The notes under the pieces: model-generated | The model's input: only the letters and a program-made list of their open reading frames with translations | What the model was told of the DNA's origin: nothing | The model's database searches: none | Origin: Oreohelix idahoensis | Taxonomy: Eukaryota > Mollusca > Gastropoda > Stylommatophora > Oreohelicidae | Direction of reading: 5' to 3' | Assembly (NCBI GenBank): GCA_024509875.1 | Contig: JAMPIV010004923.1 | Location: 124,001-188,000, forward strand | DNA length: 64,000 bases | Made by a program: the position numbers and the translations under genes | Shown here: one piece after another, positions 1-9,376 of the stretch | Position numbering within the stretch: position 1 is the first letter of the stretch | Layout: each line of letters starts with the position of its first letter

Positions 1-944
1 AATTTTGATGACGTACTTTGCAGTTCCAAAAATGTGTTTCACATTTACAATAAGCGCATCTTCTCCTATTTAATTATGTTTCTATCATCTCCGTAATTTG
101 TCTATGTTTTATTATTATTATTGTTATTATTATTGTTGTTATTTAAGTTAAACCAGGTTAGACAAACCATGGCAAAAATAATTAAGTGTGTAAATTTTCG
201 CCCTTGTGGTTCCGGGGGTCTGAAAATAGAAAGAATATAACGTTCGTTGAGCCCCACAAAGTAAAGCAAATTCCCTCAGAAACCCCTACTCCAAGTGCAC
301 ACCACGTGTTTAGCCAGCACTACTGTGCACTTGCAGCGGCAGTTTCTGAAGCAATTTGTTTTACACGGAGACACTGCCAGTCCTATGCATAACCTCAATT
401 TAGTCGCCTTTTATGACGTGTTTGATGGAGGCAGCGCTGTCAATCTTTCTTTGTTGGTCAACTCCTGGTGGTCAACTCCTGGTGGTCAACTCCTGGTGGG
501 TTATAATTACCAAATATAATCATCATCATCTTTATTTTCCTGTCTGCTCCTTACCGAGTATGAACCACAACTGTAACTGGCCCACTTACAGGAAGCCTGC
601 ACTAAGCATTCACATGATCTTACAGCGGTAGTTTGTGTGGCAATTTGTTTGACATGATGAGGTTGCCGGACCAATGCACAGCGAGAAATCAAATTGTTTT
701 TAATAAATGACGAAAGCATACAATTTCAGCACAACTAGCTGTCTGCTACGAGGTCTTCTCGAAAACAATATAAGCAAAATATTAATGAAATATTTGTTTC
801 GCTAAGGCTTCATCTTGTTTATGTTACTTTCTGGGGTTGATTTTGTTGTTCCAGTAATGATTCTCTTTGTTTTGTTTTGTGGTTGTTATGACAAAGTTTT
901 ATTTTTTCAAAGTAGTTTTCCGGGCTGAGATTCCATATTTCAGT
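1..944. other. Non-coding spacer
   Basis: No credible gene is visible. Short open frames of 60-75 codons overlap on both strands, have no recognisable motif and begin at arbitrary positions. Two segments (about 300-400 and 560-680) share short words such as CAATTTGTTT and resemble each other weakly, so this may be old repeat sequence. The only clear structure is the 14-bp tandem repeat at 456-497. Confidence 0.6.
456..497. repeat. 14-bp tandem repeat, three copies
   Basis: The unit GGTCAACTCCTGGT occurs three times head to tail without a mismatch (starts at 456, 470 and 484). The flanks are unique. It looks like a recent small tandem expansion with no visible coding or regulatory role. Confidence 0.9.
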
Positions 945-1214
945 CATCGTCGTCATTATCATCACCATTTAGCACCCCAAGGAGCATAGGCCTTCAACAA
1001 AGTTCTGCAAAGTCTTTCTGTCCCATGCCATCAGTTCAAGGTCTTTCCCTGCCTTTTTCATCTCCTTCAATTCTCTCTCCATTTTTCTTCTCCGTGTTTT
1101 TGTCGGTTTCCCTCAACCTCTCGTACACTGGGGGTTTCAGAAGATGCGCTGCCCTGTAATGCTATCAATAGATTTCTTTAATGTTTGGTCGATCCATCCC
1201 CAGCGTCTTCTTCT

Positions 1215-1299
1215 CATCTCTTGTTCCACAGTCACGTGTCTGGTTCTTCTCATCTCTTGTTCCACAGTCACGTGTCTGGTTCTTGTCATCTCTTGTTCC
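1215..1299. repeat. 36-bp minisatellite, left part
   Basis: A 36-bp unit starting CATCTCTTGTTCCACAGTCA begins at 1215, 1251 and 1287; the third copy is interrupted at 1299 by the LINE and continues at 5368. On the minus strand each unit encodes 12 residues (core RHVTVEQEMRR) in frame with the LINE tail, so the array grew by in-frame duplication of LINE coding DNA or has not yet lost the frame. Confidence 0.85.
1288..1299 (+). repeat. Target-site duplication of LINE, left copy
   Basis: ATCTCTTGTTCC at 1288-1299 is repeated exactly at 5356-5367. The host sequence is itself a tandem repeat carrying this word, so the duplication could include some pre-existing repeat sequence, but both junctions fit a LINE insertion. 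Confidence 0.75.
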
Positions 1300-1473
1300 C
1301 CCATCAAGGCCAGCTCCTTGACGTGGAGATGGGGCTCAAGTACAGCCATCAGCGGCTGAAAAACCAAGACTGGCCAGGCCCTCCTAGACTCGAGCAAGAC
1401 CACAGTCTGCCCTAGCAAGTCAAGGTGCTGAAGACGGAGGCAACCAGCCAAGAGGCGCACCACAGCAATCAGG

Positions 1474-4119
1474 ATGCCACGCATTAGCGCTATGGGAAGT
1501 ATGCCTATATCTGCAAAACGTTATGGCACTCGCCCTGTGACGGACACCCAGGCAGGCGCAGTGCCGGGCCCTCTGCCTCGGAAGGGCCCAACCCCTACTA
1601 CTGGGGGTCCTTCTCAATTGCCCCGGGGAGCCAGGAGGCATGAGAATAGAGCTACTGGCCAAGCAAAGAAAAGACCATTTAAAATAATGCACTGGAATGC
1701 TGAAGGCGTCAATAGTAAAAAAGACGGCTACAGCAAAAAATTAGAGCTCGAAAATATCTTGAATGAAGAGCAAGTAAATGTATGTTGCTTGCAAGAAACC
1801 CACCTCAACAAAGACATAGCCTTCAAAATCAGAGGCTACCAGTGCTACCGATCTGACCGAATAGACAGGCGAAAAGGTGGAATACTGACACTCGTGAGGA
1901 ATAACATCAGTGCATGTCAGCTTGAAACATATATGGAGGGGGCGGAATACCAGATGCTTCATCTCAGGACAGAAAGTTCAGAATTCCACCTGCTCAACTA
2001 CTACTGTCCGAGCGACCGCCCACTGGCACTAGATACAATCCCAGCAAAAGAAAGACTGATTGTATGCGGAGACTTCAACAGCCACTCACAGAGCTGGGGC
2101 TATGATCACATGGACAGGAGAGGTGAGGAGCTTGAAAACTGGCAGGATGACAATGGGCTTATCCTGATTAACCAGCCAATCGACCCACCAACCTTCTACT
2201 CGAGATCATGGCACACCACCTCTACACCAGACCTGGCATTCCACTCACCCAGCTTGGAGTGGAACACCACACGCGTTGTAGGGAAACAACTTGGAGGCAG
2301 CGACCACCGGCCAGTCTTCCTAATTGTGGAAAATGAACTTGTCAAGGAGAGCAGCACTCTCTCTAGGTGGAACTACAAGAAGGCAGACTGGACAATGTAC
2401 CAGCACCGTACTAGTATACTGGCTAGAGATCTGACTGTAGACAAAGACATCAATAAGCTAGTTGATGAATTCAGCAGATGCATATTACAGGCTGCTCGTG
2501 AAACAATACCTAGAGGGGCTCGTAAGCACTACAAACCATATTGGAATAGTGAACTAGAGCAGCTGCACAACGACGTGGAAACATCTCGAAAGCAGGCAGA
2601 GACCAGTCCATGCCAAGAACACCACAATAACTACCAGCAAGCTAAGGCCAAATTTCAAAGGGCCAAGTTGCAGGCCAGGCGAAGAAGCTGGAAGGAGAAA
2701 ACAGAGTCCTTGAACTTTGAAAGAGATACGAGGAAACTGTGGAAGCTGGTAAAGCAACTTAACGATGAAGGTACAGAGAGAAACTCAAGGATTGCTCTGT
2801 ACAAAGATGGAAACATCCTCATGGGAAAACAGGCAGCTGATCACTTTGCAGACTCCTTTGCTAAAGACAACAACATCGAAGTTAGCCCAGAGAAGCAACA
2901 GGAGACTCGTGAGAAACAACACGCAGGACGAGATGGAACCATACCTGAAGTTATGGAGGCACCAATCACATTCAGAGAACTGGAGCTTGCAATATCCAAA
3001 TTGAAAATGAGAAAGTCGCCAGGAGTTGATGGAGTGTCCAATGAAATGATTAAGAACTTGGGAACCGCAGCAAAAACAAAGCTGCTGCAGATCTTCAATA
3101 TCTGTTGGAACTCAGGCAGAGTTCCACAGACCTGGAGGGAAGCAATCATGATACCACTCCTAAAACCAGGAAAAGACAGTTCCACTGCCTCCAGCTACAG
3201 ACCAATCAGCATTACAAGCTGCCTCTGCAAAACAATGGAACGTATCATCAACCTCAGGCTACAGTGGTACCTTGAAAGTGAAAACCTTCTTGTACCACAG
3301 CAGGCGGGCTTTAGGCAGTGTTATTCCACCGAAGATCAGGCAACTTACCTTTCCCAAGAGATTGAGGATGCGTTCCAAGATAAGAAACTGGTACTAGCAG
3401 CATGGATAGATCTAAGAAAAGCATTTGACAAGGTTTGGAAAGAAGGGCTTCTGAAGAAACTGAGAAATTGTAGAGTGAATGGTAAGATGTACAAATGGGT
3501 GAAAGCATACTTGCATAACAGAAGAGCCCGAGTACAACTAGATGGCCTCAAGAGTAAGAAAATTCTACTGCGTCATGGCGTCCCTCAGGGAGGGGTTCTG
3601 TCCCCCACACTTTTCCTAGTCTACATCAATGACCTGGTTGCTGAACTACCACATGGAATGAAAGTGGCAATGTACGCTGATGACCTGGTAATATGGTGCA
3701 CAGATGAGCATGCAACAGTGGCCACCAAACTGCTACAAAGAGCTATAGATGCCTTAACCTCATGGGCAAATAGATGGTGTGTCAGCATCAACACAGACAA
3801 GTGCAGCACTACGCTCTTCACCCTCTCTCCCAAACAAAAAGCTGGTGTCATCAAGATAAACAAAGAGCTCCTGAGAGAAGATAAACAACCCACCTATCTC
3901 GGAGTTACATTCGATGATAGGCTGACATGGAAGCAGCACATCAACAAGGCAGCAACAAAGGCCAGGAGGAAGCTAGCCATCCTGAGAAAACTAAGTGGAA
4001 CACATGGGGAGCCAGCGGGAAAATACTTAGTAAAGTTTACCAGCAGGGCATACGACCACACCTGGAATATGGGTCAGCTGCGTGGTGTCCAGCATCAAAC
4101 ACCACATTACAAGAGCTAG
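1474..4119 (+). CDS. LINE ORF: AP-like endonuclease and reverse transcriptase (frame broken at C-terminus)
   Basis: This is the polyprotein for target-primed reverse transcription. The N-terminal 65 residues are Pro/Arg-rich and unrecognised. An exonuclease-endonuclease-phosphatase domain spans about 68-290, with QETH (E108), GDFNSH (D200, N202, H204), TPDLAF and GGSDHRPV (D277, H278). A basic linker at 340-440 is followed by reverse transcriptase at about 490-780: LKPGKD, SYRPISI, QAGFR, AWIDLRKAFDKVW, HGVPQGGVLSP and the catalytic YADD at 734-737. The ATG at 1474 is the first in the frame after an upstream in-frame TGA. From about codon 844 the frame is wrong: a one-base loss near 4003 moves the true continuation to the overlapping frame ending at 5321. 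Confidence 0.85.
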   Translation: MPRISAMGSMPISAKRYGTRPVTDTQAGAVPGPLPRKGPTPTTGGPSQLPRGARRHENRATGQAKKRPFKIMHWNAEGVNSKKDGYSKKLELENILNEEQVNVCCLQETHLNKDIAFKIRGYQCYRSDRIDRRKGGILTLVRNNISACQLETYMEGAEYQMLHLRTESSEFHLLNYYCPSDRPLALDTIPAKERLIVCGDFNSHSQSWGYDHMDRRGEELENWQDDNGLILINQPIDPPTFYSRSWHTTSTPDLAFHSPSLEWNTTRVVGKQLGGSDHRPVFLIVENELVKESSTLSRWNYKKADWTMYQHRTSILARDLTVDKDINKLVDEFSRCILQAARETIPRGARKHYKPYWNSELEQLHNDVETSRKQAETSPCQEHHNNYQQAKAKFQRAKLQARRRSWKEKTESLNFERDTRKLWKLVKQLNDEGTERNSRIALYKDGNILMGKQAADHFADSFAKDNNIEVSPEKQQETREKQHAGRDGTIPEVMEAPITFRELELAISKLKMRKSPGVDGVSNEMIKNLGTAAKTKLLQIFNICWNSGRVPQTWREAIMIPLLKPGKDSSTASSYRPISITSCLCKTMERIINLRLQWYLESENLLVPQQAGFRQCYSTEDQATYLSQEIEDAFQDKKLVLAAWIDLRKAFDKVWKEGLLKKLRNCRVNGKMYKWVKAYLHNRRARVQLDGLKSKKILLRHGVPQGGVLSPTLFLVYINDLVAELPHGMKVAMYADDLVIWCTDEHATVATKLLQRAIDALTSWANRWCVSINTDKCSTTLFTLSPKQKAGVIKINKELLREDKQPTYLGVTFDDRLTWKQHINKAATKARRKLAILRKLSGTHGEPAGKYLVKFTSRAYDHTWNMGQLRGVQHQTPHYKS

Positions 4120-5321
4120 ATAAGGTGCAAAACCAGGCGCTTAGGGTCATCACGGGGGCAATGAAATCAACGCCTATAGTGGAGATGGAGAAAATGGGGA
4201 GGATACAAGCACTGAGAGAACGCAGAGACACGAAAGTGCTAACACAGGCAGAAAAGTTCCTCTGTATGCCGAGCCATCCAATGAAGGACAGATTCCAAAA
4301 CCTAGCAATGGGGCGACTGAAAAGAAGCAGCTTTATCCACCAGGCCAAACGATTTCGTAGACAAACCTCAGACCTGCCTGAAGTTAACAGCCCTCTAAAG
4401 TCTGTGCCAGAACAAACCCCTTGGAGAGAGGAGCATGGACTACCAGTACACATCCACACAAAAGTGAAAGGAATATTCGACAGGGATGAACAGAACAGCG
4501 TGCAACGTAGGACAGTCACTCTCAGTTTCCTGGATGATAAATACCCACAGGACCTCTGGGTCCGAGTATACACGGATGGGTCAGCACAGAATGCAGTAAA
4601 GAATGGAGGAGCAGGAGTGTACATAGAATACCCAAACAACACTAGGGATACGGTCAGAGTACCAACGGGGAAATTCTGTAACAACTATGATGCAGAAGTC
4701 CAGGCAATCAAGGTGGCAACTGAGAAACTACTGAACACTAATCTCGGTCCACAGCCTGTAGTATTCCTGACAGATGCAAGATCAGCACTCCAAGCACTTC
4801 AGTCCAGAAAATTGCCAGTTATACAGGCCCTACTTTCTGAACTGTGCAACCAGCGCAGGGTCGCCATGCAGTGGATACCGTCTCATTGTGGAATACCAGG
4901 AAACGAGAGAGCAGACGGACTGGCTAAAGAAGGTGCTGCAGACGAGCAACCGGATGTACCAGTAACGTACCATCAGAAGAAAAAGATGATCAAATCTATC
5001 AGAAAGCCACCAACATCAACGCAGGATGACTACCAAGCTATGAACAGATCAGAACAAATAGTCATTCTGCGCCTCAGAACAGGACACAACCGCCTCCGCA
5101 GCCACATGTATACAAAATTCAAGATTGGCAATTCAGCCATGTGTACATGTGGACAGGCACCCCAGACAGCGGAGCACGTACTGCAAGATTGCCCCGAATA
5201 TGATATATTGAGGCAAACCCACTGGCCCAGAGAAACAACACTGGAAGCAAAACTATACGGACCCCTGTATGAACTACAAAAGACAGTGAAGTTTATACAA
5301 GAAACAACATTGCAGATATAG
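3927..5321 (+). CDS. LINE ORF continuation: thumb/connection, RNase H and Cys/His tail
   Basis: This frame carries the rest of the LINE protein. Real homology begins at about 4004 (WGASGK, then RPHLEYGSAAW); the first 25 residues are an out-of-frame artefact. RNase H spans about residues 210-335: YTDGS (D217), YDAEVQA with the catalytic Glu, LTDARSALQAL, and SHCGIPGNERAD with the last Asp, so all four acidic positions are present. A C-terminal Cys-x-Cys-x7-His-x4-Cys knuckle (CTCGQAPQTAEHVLQDC) follows, as in I- and R1-like LINEs. It ends at a TAG at 5319, about 35 bp before the element end. With the upstream frame it makes one product interrupted by a single frameshift, so the copy is young but probably dead unless the lesion is a sequencing error. 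Confidence 0.8.
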   Translation: MEAAHQQGSNKGQEEASHPEKTKWNTWGASGKILSKVYQQGIRPHLEYGSAAWCPASNTTLQELDKVQNQALRVITGAMKSTPIVEMEKMGRIQALRERRDTKVLTQAEKFLCMPSHPMKDRFQNLAMGRLKRSSFIHQAKRFRRQTSDLPEVNSPLKSVPEQTPWREEHGLPVHIHTKVKGIFDRDEQNSVQRRTVTLSFLDDKYPQDLWVRVYTDGSAQNAVKNGGAGVYIEYPNNTRDTVRVPTGKFCNNYDAEVQAIKVATEKLLNTNLGPQPVVFLTDARSALQALQSRKLPVIQALLSELCNQRRVAMQWIPSHCGIPGNERADGLAKEGAADEQPDVPVTYHQKKKMIKSIRKPPTSTQDDYQAMNRSEQIVILRLRTGHNRLRSHMYTKFKIGNSAMCTCGQAPQTAEHVLQDCPEYDILRQTHWPRETTLEAKLYGPLYELQKTVKFIQETTLQI

Positions 5322-5355
5322 ACAATATATTTCAAGCGAACGAAAGAAGAAGAAG

Positions 5356-5424
5356 ATCTCTTGTTCCACAGTCACGTGTCTGGTTCTTGTCATCTCTTGT
5401 TCCACAGTCACGTGACTGGTTCTC
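5356..5424. repeat. 36-bp minisatellite, right part, with LINE target duplication
   Basis: Bases 5356-5367 repeat the left target duplication. The interrupted third unit resumes, and a further unit starts at 5391 with one change (CACGTGACTGG for CACGTGTCTGG). Together with 1215-1299 this gives about four units before insertion. Confidence 0.8.
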
Positions 5425-5575
5425 AGTGCCGATCTAATATTTCTTGTCTGTAAACGAGAGTTTCAGTATTTGATGACATGCCCCACCAAGCAGTTTGTGC
5501 TAGAATTTTCATGACGGTCATTCCGCTACCTTTTATTTATTTTTCTCCCGCCACTGTCAATGTTATCTGTCTATG

Positions 5576-5850
5576 TTGAGCGTCCGATTGGCTAAGTGGT
5601 TAGAGTACTTTCCTCGCATGGCATACTTAAATTGCCTGGTTCCTGGATCGAAACATGGCAGCGTCACGCTCCAGTTTACCCAGCTGTAAATATGTACCTG
5701 ACTGTGCTCTTGAATTAGAGAAGACAGAGGCCGTGAGGAAGGGAACTAACTAGTCAGCCTACCTCATTAAAAATAGCTAGGCCTAGTAAAGTGACGTATC
5801 TAATATCTCACTCCCCCTACAGCAGTGTCTGCTATCAGACTACATTGACC
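5576..5850 (+). mobile_element. tRNA-derived SINE, copy 1
   Basis: The 5' head resembles a tRNA, with a box A-like TGGCTAAGTGGTTAGAG at about 5591 and a box B-like GGTTCCTGGATCGAAAC about 45 bp further on. The body matches the copy at 7158 through words such as TTTACCCAG, CTCTTGA, AAGGGAACT, CTAGGCCTAGTA and TCTGCTA. Box B is partly decayed. Further partial copies lie at 7995, 25196, 26163, 27655 and 46575. No protein is encoded; the family is probably moved by a LINE. Confidence 0.7.
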
Positions 5851-5990
5851 TTTTTTGTATACAACCAGCGAGCTACAGGAACAGGTAGCATTCACACTCT
5901 TCCACATATACTGAGGGAGACTGAGCACTTATTGGTTTGCCCAGAGTGCAATGATGTCGATTCTGTTCAACAACAATAATAATAACAATG
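5850..5990 (+). mobile_element. LINE C-terminal fragment with ATA tail
   Basis: The plus frame reads IHTLPHILRETEHLLVCPEC, then DVDSVQQQ and a stop, followed by AATAATAATAA. The region before 46850 gives the related FLREIEHLWAFLERKNIDSD, then QQ and a stop. Conservation at protein level in two separated places, both ending in a stop, marks this as the extreme 3' coding end of a LINE, 5'-truncated. The clade is not identifiable from so little. Confidence 0.5.
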
Positions 5991-6540
5991 CAGACTACTT
6001 TCTAGTATAATGCCAATGTATGTGGCACGCTTCTCTTCTTGCAGTTTACGTGGATTCCGTTCCATTACGACATGTTTGTTCAATGTTTGAGAGTGTGAAC
6101 ATTTTGTATTTTATTTTCATCTCATGACAAGAATTACAATCAATAAATCATAGAAGAGAGCACAAAGTACTCCAACAGGCATAAAAATTGGAAACGCCCA
6201 CAAGCCAACCACGGAATGACAGACTGAAATGATATGACCAGGTTAGTCTGCAGGGAAGTTGCTTCGCACTACAAGCAAGTCAGTTCATCTTCATCAGCGA
6301 TAGACAACCCAGGAACTGTGGATATCAGCTTTAGAAAGAGTGAGTTCTCTAAAGATTTACATCGATAAAATCATGTCTGTTCAGATTTCAGAGTATTTGG
6401 GATTTGGAATAAATGCAGCCAGTTTGTAACACATATCTCTCCCAGACGACTTGATTCCTATATTTGCATGAACTGAGCGGTGGAAATTTCAAACTAAATG
6501 ATATTTAACCAAACTCGTGCTGATGACCCTGTCCACGAAG
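5991..6540. other. Non-coding spacer
   Basis: No open frame with recognisable content and no tandem or inverted structure was seen. Composition is AT-rich and unremarkable. Confidence 0.5.
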
Positions 6541-6547
6541 CACTATT

Positions 6548-6760
6548 TTTGTGGTGCCTAGGATAGTGCGGTTCGCTTCCGTAGTTAGGCGGTGGTGCCG
6601 TTTGGAAGGTCCTGAGTTCGATTCCCCGTTAAACCTCTCACTTCTGTTGTTTTACTGTTGTCTAGTTTTCTACTTCTTTATTTCTCCCGAGTGCCTAGCT
6701 CACAAGTACCGGGACGACGAGAATTGGCTTGAATACTTGAGATTCTAGGCTTTTAAATAA
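6548..6760 (+). mobile_element. Possible tRNA-related SINE, second type
   Basis: A good box B (GAGTTCGATTCCCC, about 6614-6627) lies about 45 bp after a TAGTTAGGCGGTGG stretch that could be a degenerate box A, followed by a body unlike the SINE at 5576. I found no second copy in the window, so this could also be a tRNA pseudogene fragment in unique DNA. Confidence 0.35.
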
Positions 6761-7157
6761 CGAGCTAGTTCATAATTTCCCTAGCTTTAATATTGGTTCT
6801 CTTTCCCTCTCCATCACCTAAAGATCTACCAGATCGTTCACTGTGATCTATCGGTAGGTTGTGATCGACCGTTTGCCGACTACTGCCAATAAAGGACAGA
6901 GCCCCTGACGATTAGCAATATATTCCCGCCATGGAGGAAAACACGACACGACAAATATGATAACTAGTATGTGTACATAGTCGATTGATTCTTGTTTTCT
7001 CTTCTTCTTGTTCTGTCTCTCTCTCCTTCGCATATGCCTTCAACAAATTCATATCAAGCCTTCCTGTCACGTGTCACCTGTTCAAGATTTGTTTATGTCT
7101 TTTTTATCCCAGTCATGTCTGTCTGGAGTTGCCTTCCCAATGTGTTTTTTACCTTTC
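6761..7157. other. Non-coding spacer
   Basis: No gene seen. A TC-rich segment at about 7000-7030 gives rise to short open frames without features. Confidence 0.5.
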
Positions 7158-7425
7158 TGAGCGTCTGATCGGTATAGTGGTTAGAACGTTTGCCTTAAGC
7201 AGCACAGTTACTCGGTTCTCAAATCGAAACCTGCTTGTCTCACACTTAGGTCTACCCAGGTTTAAATGGTTATCTTAAATCTACTCTTGAGTTAGGGAAA
7301 ACAAAGACAGCAAGTAAGGGAACTTGTCACCCCCACCTTGTAAAGCTAGACCTAGTATAGTGAGGTCTTTAACACTCCCCCCACCACCTACGGCAATATC
7401 TGCTACGTGCTATCTTTACGGTTTT
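7158..7425 (+). mobile_element. tRNA-derived SINE, copy 2
   Basis: The head has box A-like TCGGTATAGTGGTTAGAAC and box B-like GGTTCTCAAATCGAAACC, aligned with the copy at 5576. The body carries the shared TCTACCCAGG, AAGGGAACT, CTAGACCTAGTATAG and CAATATCTGCTA words. It is a full-length but diverged member. Confidence 0.7.
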
Positions 7426-7439
7426 TAACTTGTTATCTA

Positions 7440-7515
7440 CCTTTCTTACCCTGCGTGTCCTAGAGCAAGGACTGCCTTGTAATGCTGTCAACAGGTTTCT
7501 TCAATGTTGCTTCTC
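7440..7515 (-). mobile_element. RTE-like LINE scrap, reversed
   Basis: On the minus strand it encodes TLKKPVDSITRQSLL, the C-terminal block also present at 945-1299 (TLKKSIDSIT) and, badly decayed, at 30463-30620. Only about 75 bp remain. Confidence 0.5.
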
Positions 7516-8100
7516 AAGTTGCTGTTGTCTTGTTTATGTGTTTGTATTGTTTTGTGCTGGGGGGAGGCTAGAGTTTATACAGGCTGGGTAGCCAACCCAT
7601 ACCCAGCCACTTTAACCTCTACGACATACGTGATAGAGTACATTGCTACTTTTCGCCGCTCACCTTGCAGATCCCGGTAACGCACGGTAAAAAAAGGGGG
7701 AGGGGCATTCAGTTATAAGCTTTTTCTTTGTTTTCATGTGTCTTTTGTCCATCAATAAACCTATCTGTTTGCTCAGCTGTATCTACCTACCTACCTACAT
7801 AGCTACCTATACACCCACCGATCTATCAATCTATCTATCTTGTGACAAAACGTCTGTACGTATTCTTTTGGTGGCTCTCTCACACCTTAAGCCCTATGAC
7901 AGTATCAATTCTTCTTCATTTTTCTCTCCGATCGCTTATTATATGGCAATTGTTTGCCCTTCCATTCATTATTTAGCTCTATGCTGAATCTAATAGGGGG
8001 AAGTCTCTAACACTCCACTCCCCAACGGAAGTATCTGCTATGGGACTATCTTTATCTCTTACATTTTTGCTTTACCACTCCTCTGACTTATTTACGTTCC
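7516..8100. other. Spacer with a short CTAC/CTAT run and SINE fragment
   Basis: No gene seen. A tetranucleotide-rich tract of CTAC and CTAT words lies at about 7785-7845. Bases 7995-8065 match the 3' third of the SINE (AGTCTCTAACACTCCACTCC, then TATCTGCTA), so a truncated SINE copy ends here. Confidence 0.5.
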
Positions 8101-9376
8101 GCCAGGTGAATTGTGGTATTATCGTAACAATACCCGGTCGTTATCACCGGTCTGCGGTATTACGTTTGTCGCTTTGAATCGCCTAGCCAATCTTTGATAA
8201 TAGACGATCCTCATTGGACAACCATATTGTTTGTCTGAGCGGCCTTTTGTTTGGCTGTCTGAAGAAGGCACGAACACTCAGGCGATAATGAGATAATAAT
8301 TTCACGGGCCCATCCCTGTGTGTGATTAGCGGAAGACATTAAGCCAGGAAAACAAGTTCACACATTTGTTTATGAAAATGCACAAGATGTCATCGGAAAA
8401 TATTACGTCTTATTATAAAGACGTCACGCGTTGGATATTAAATTTAATATTTTAAACACGCGCGGGGGAAATTATGAATTTAAACACCCCAACCCACGTA
8501 GTGCGAAAAGAGCTTACGATTGGATTGAAGTGAGAGCCGGAATATACAACGAATCTCATTTGCAAATTTGCCGGGAAGTACAATCTGTGATTTGAATTGG
8601 AAACTGAAAATAAAATCTAGTGAACTCAGAGACACAGAACAGACAGCTTCGCAACTTCAAACGAGCAACTCCCAAAAAGCCAGAAAGAGAAGGATCGGAC
8701 CTAGAATTCCATACTTATAAGTGACAGATCGAAGTATTTAGGAAACTTAAAACCTTAAAAGTAAGCCCGCCTTTATAAATACAGAGACTGAAAAACGTAA
8801 GGGACCTGGACTTTAAATACAGAGTCTAGACACATAAAGGAATTGGATCACCCGTCGAAGAAGAATTATTACAGTTTCCCAGACCAAGTGTATCGCAGAA
8901 CACCCGTCGAAGAGGAATTAGTAGTTTCCCAGGCCAAGTGTATCACAGAACACCCGTCATAAGAAGGAATTACTATACTTTCCCAGACCAAGTTATTTGA
9001 GAGCATATGCACCGAAATTGCTCGTGTCCATCCGAAACCTGTGCGAGGAGATTGTGTATAAGCTAAAATCTTGGGGTAAGTTGTGAAAATTTATTTTACA
9101 AATGTGAATTTTAAATGTTTTCTTGCTAAGTGGTTATATGTGAGGCTGGTAACCTCAACATATGAAAATATTATATTCATAAACCACTACAGCCAGCGCT
9201 GGTGATTGTTTCTGGCTAGTTGTGCGGAAAACCCGACAGCAGAGGTGACCCCAGACTCCGACTGGAGCAGTGATGATTACATCACAGGTGCCTCAAGTGT
9301 AGCATATCATTTTGTGAGACATATGTAACTTGTTAATGTTAGTTCAGGCACAAATCATTATTCGCGCTGTCCAGAC
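8101..9376. repeat. Dispersed repeat, possible solo LTR or leader of an unrecognised element
   Basis: Bases 8865-9065 share long words with 29838-29965 (TTTCCCAGACCAAGTG, CGCAGAACACCCGTC, GAGGAGATTGT). Here the block is tandemly repeated: TTTCCCAGACCAAG-type starts occur three times, about 50-58 bp apart. No open frame is present. GGTAAG near 9074 could be a splice donor. The boundaries are not defined. The right edge abuts the target duplication of element A. Confidence 0.45.
9372..9376 (+). repeat. Target-site duplication of element A, left
   Basis: CAGAC immediately before the left LTR is repeated at 19503-19507 immediately after the right LTR. Five bases is the size expected for Ty3/gypsy-type integrases. 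Confidence 0.9.

Larger units (their letters stand above)
945..1299 (-). mobile_element. LINE 3' end (RTE-like C-terminus), reversed, 5'-truncated
   Basis: Read on the minus strand, the sequence gives the C-terminal tail typical of RTE-like LINE ORFs: RRRWGWIDQTLKKSIDSIT (about 1205-1150), then across a stop and frame slips KKAGKDLELMAWDR and FVEGLCSLGC before a stop near 980. A GATGATAAT-type simple tail follows, as expected for the 3' end of this class. The upstream coding part has expanded into a 36-bp minisatellite and was later split by the LINE at 1300-5355. It is inactive. The family assignment rests on the C-terminal motif pattern only. Confidence 0.65.
1300..5355 (+). mobile_element. 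Non-LTR retrotransposon (I/Nimb-like, with RNase H)
   Basis: The element is about 4.06 kb between two copies of a 12-bp target duplication. It has about 170 bp of 5' sequence, one long endonuclease-RT-RNase H coding region broken by one frameshift near 4003, and a short 3' UTR ending in a GAAGAAGAAG-type tail, not poly(A). The RNase H domain places it in the I superclade (I, Nimb, Ingi, LOA, R1 and relatives). No ORF1 with CCHC knuckles precedes the main frame. Either the insertion is 5'-truncated or this lineage uses a single ORF. It lies inside a minisatellite derived from another LINE. Confidence 0.85.
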
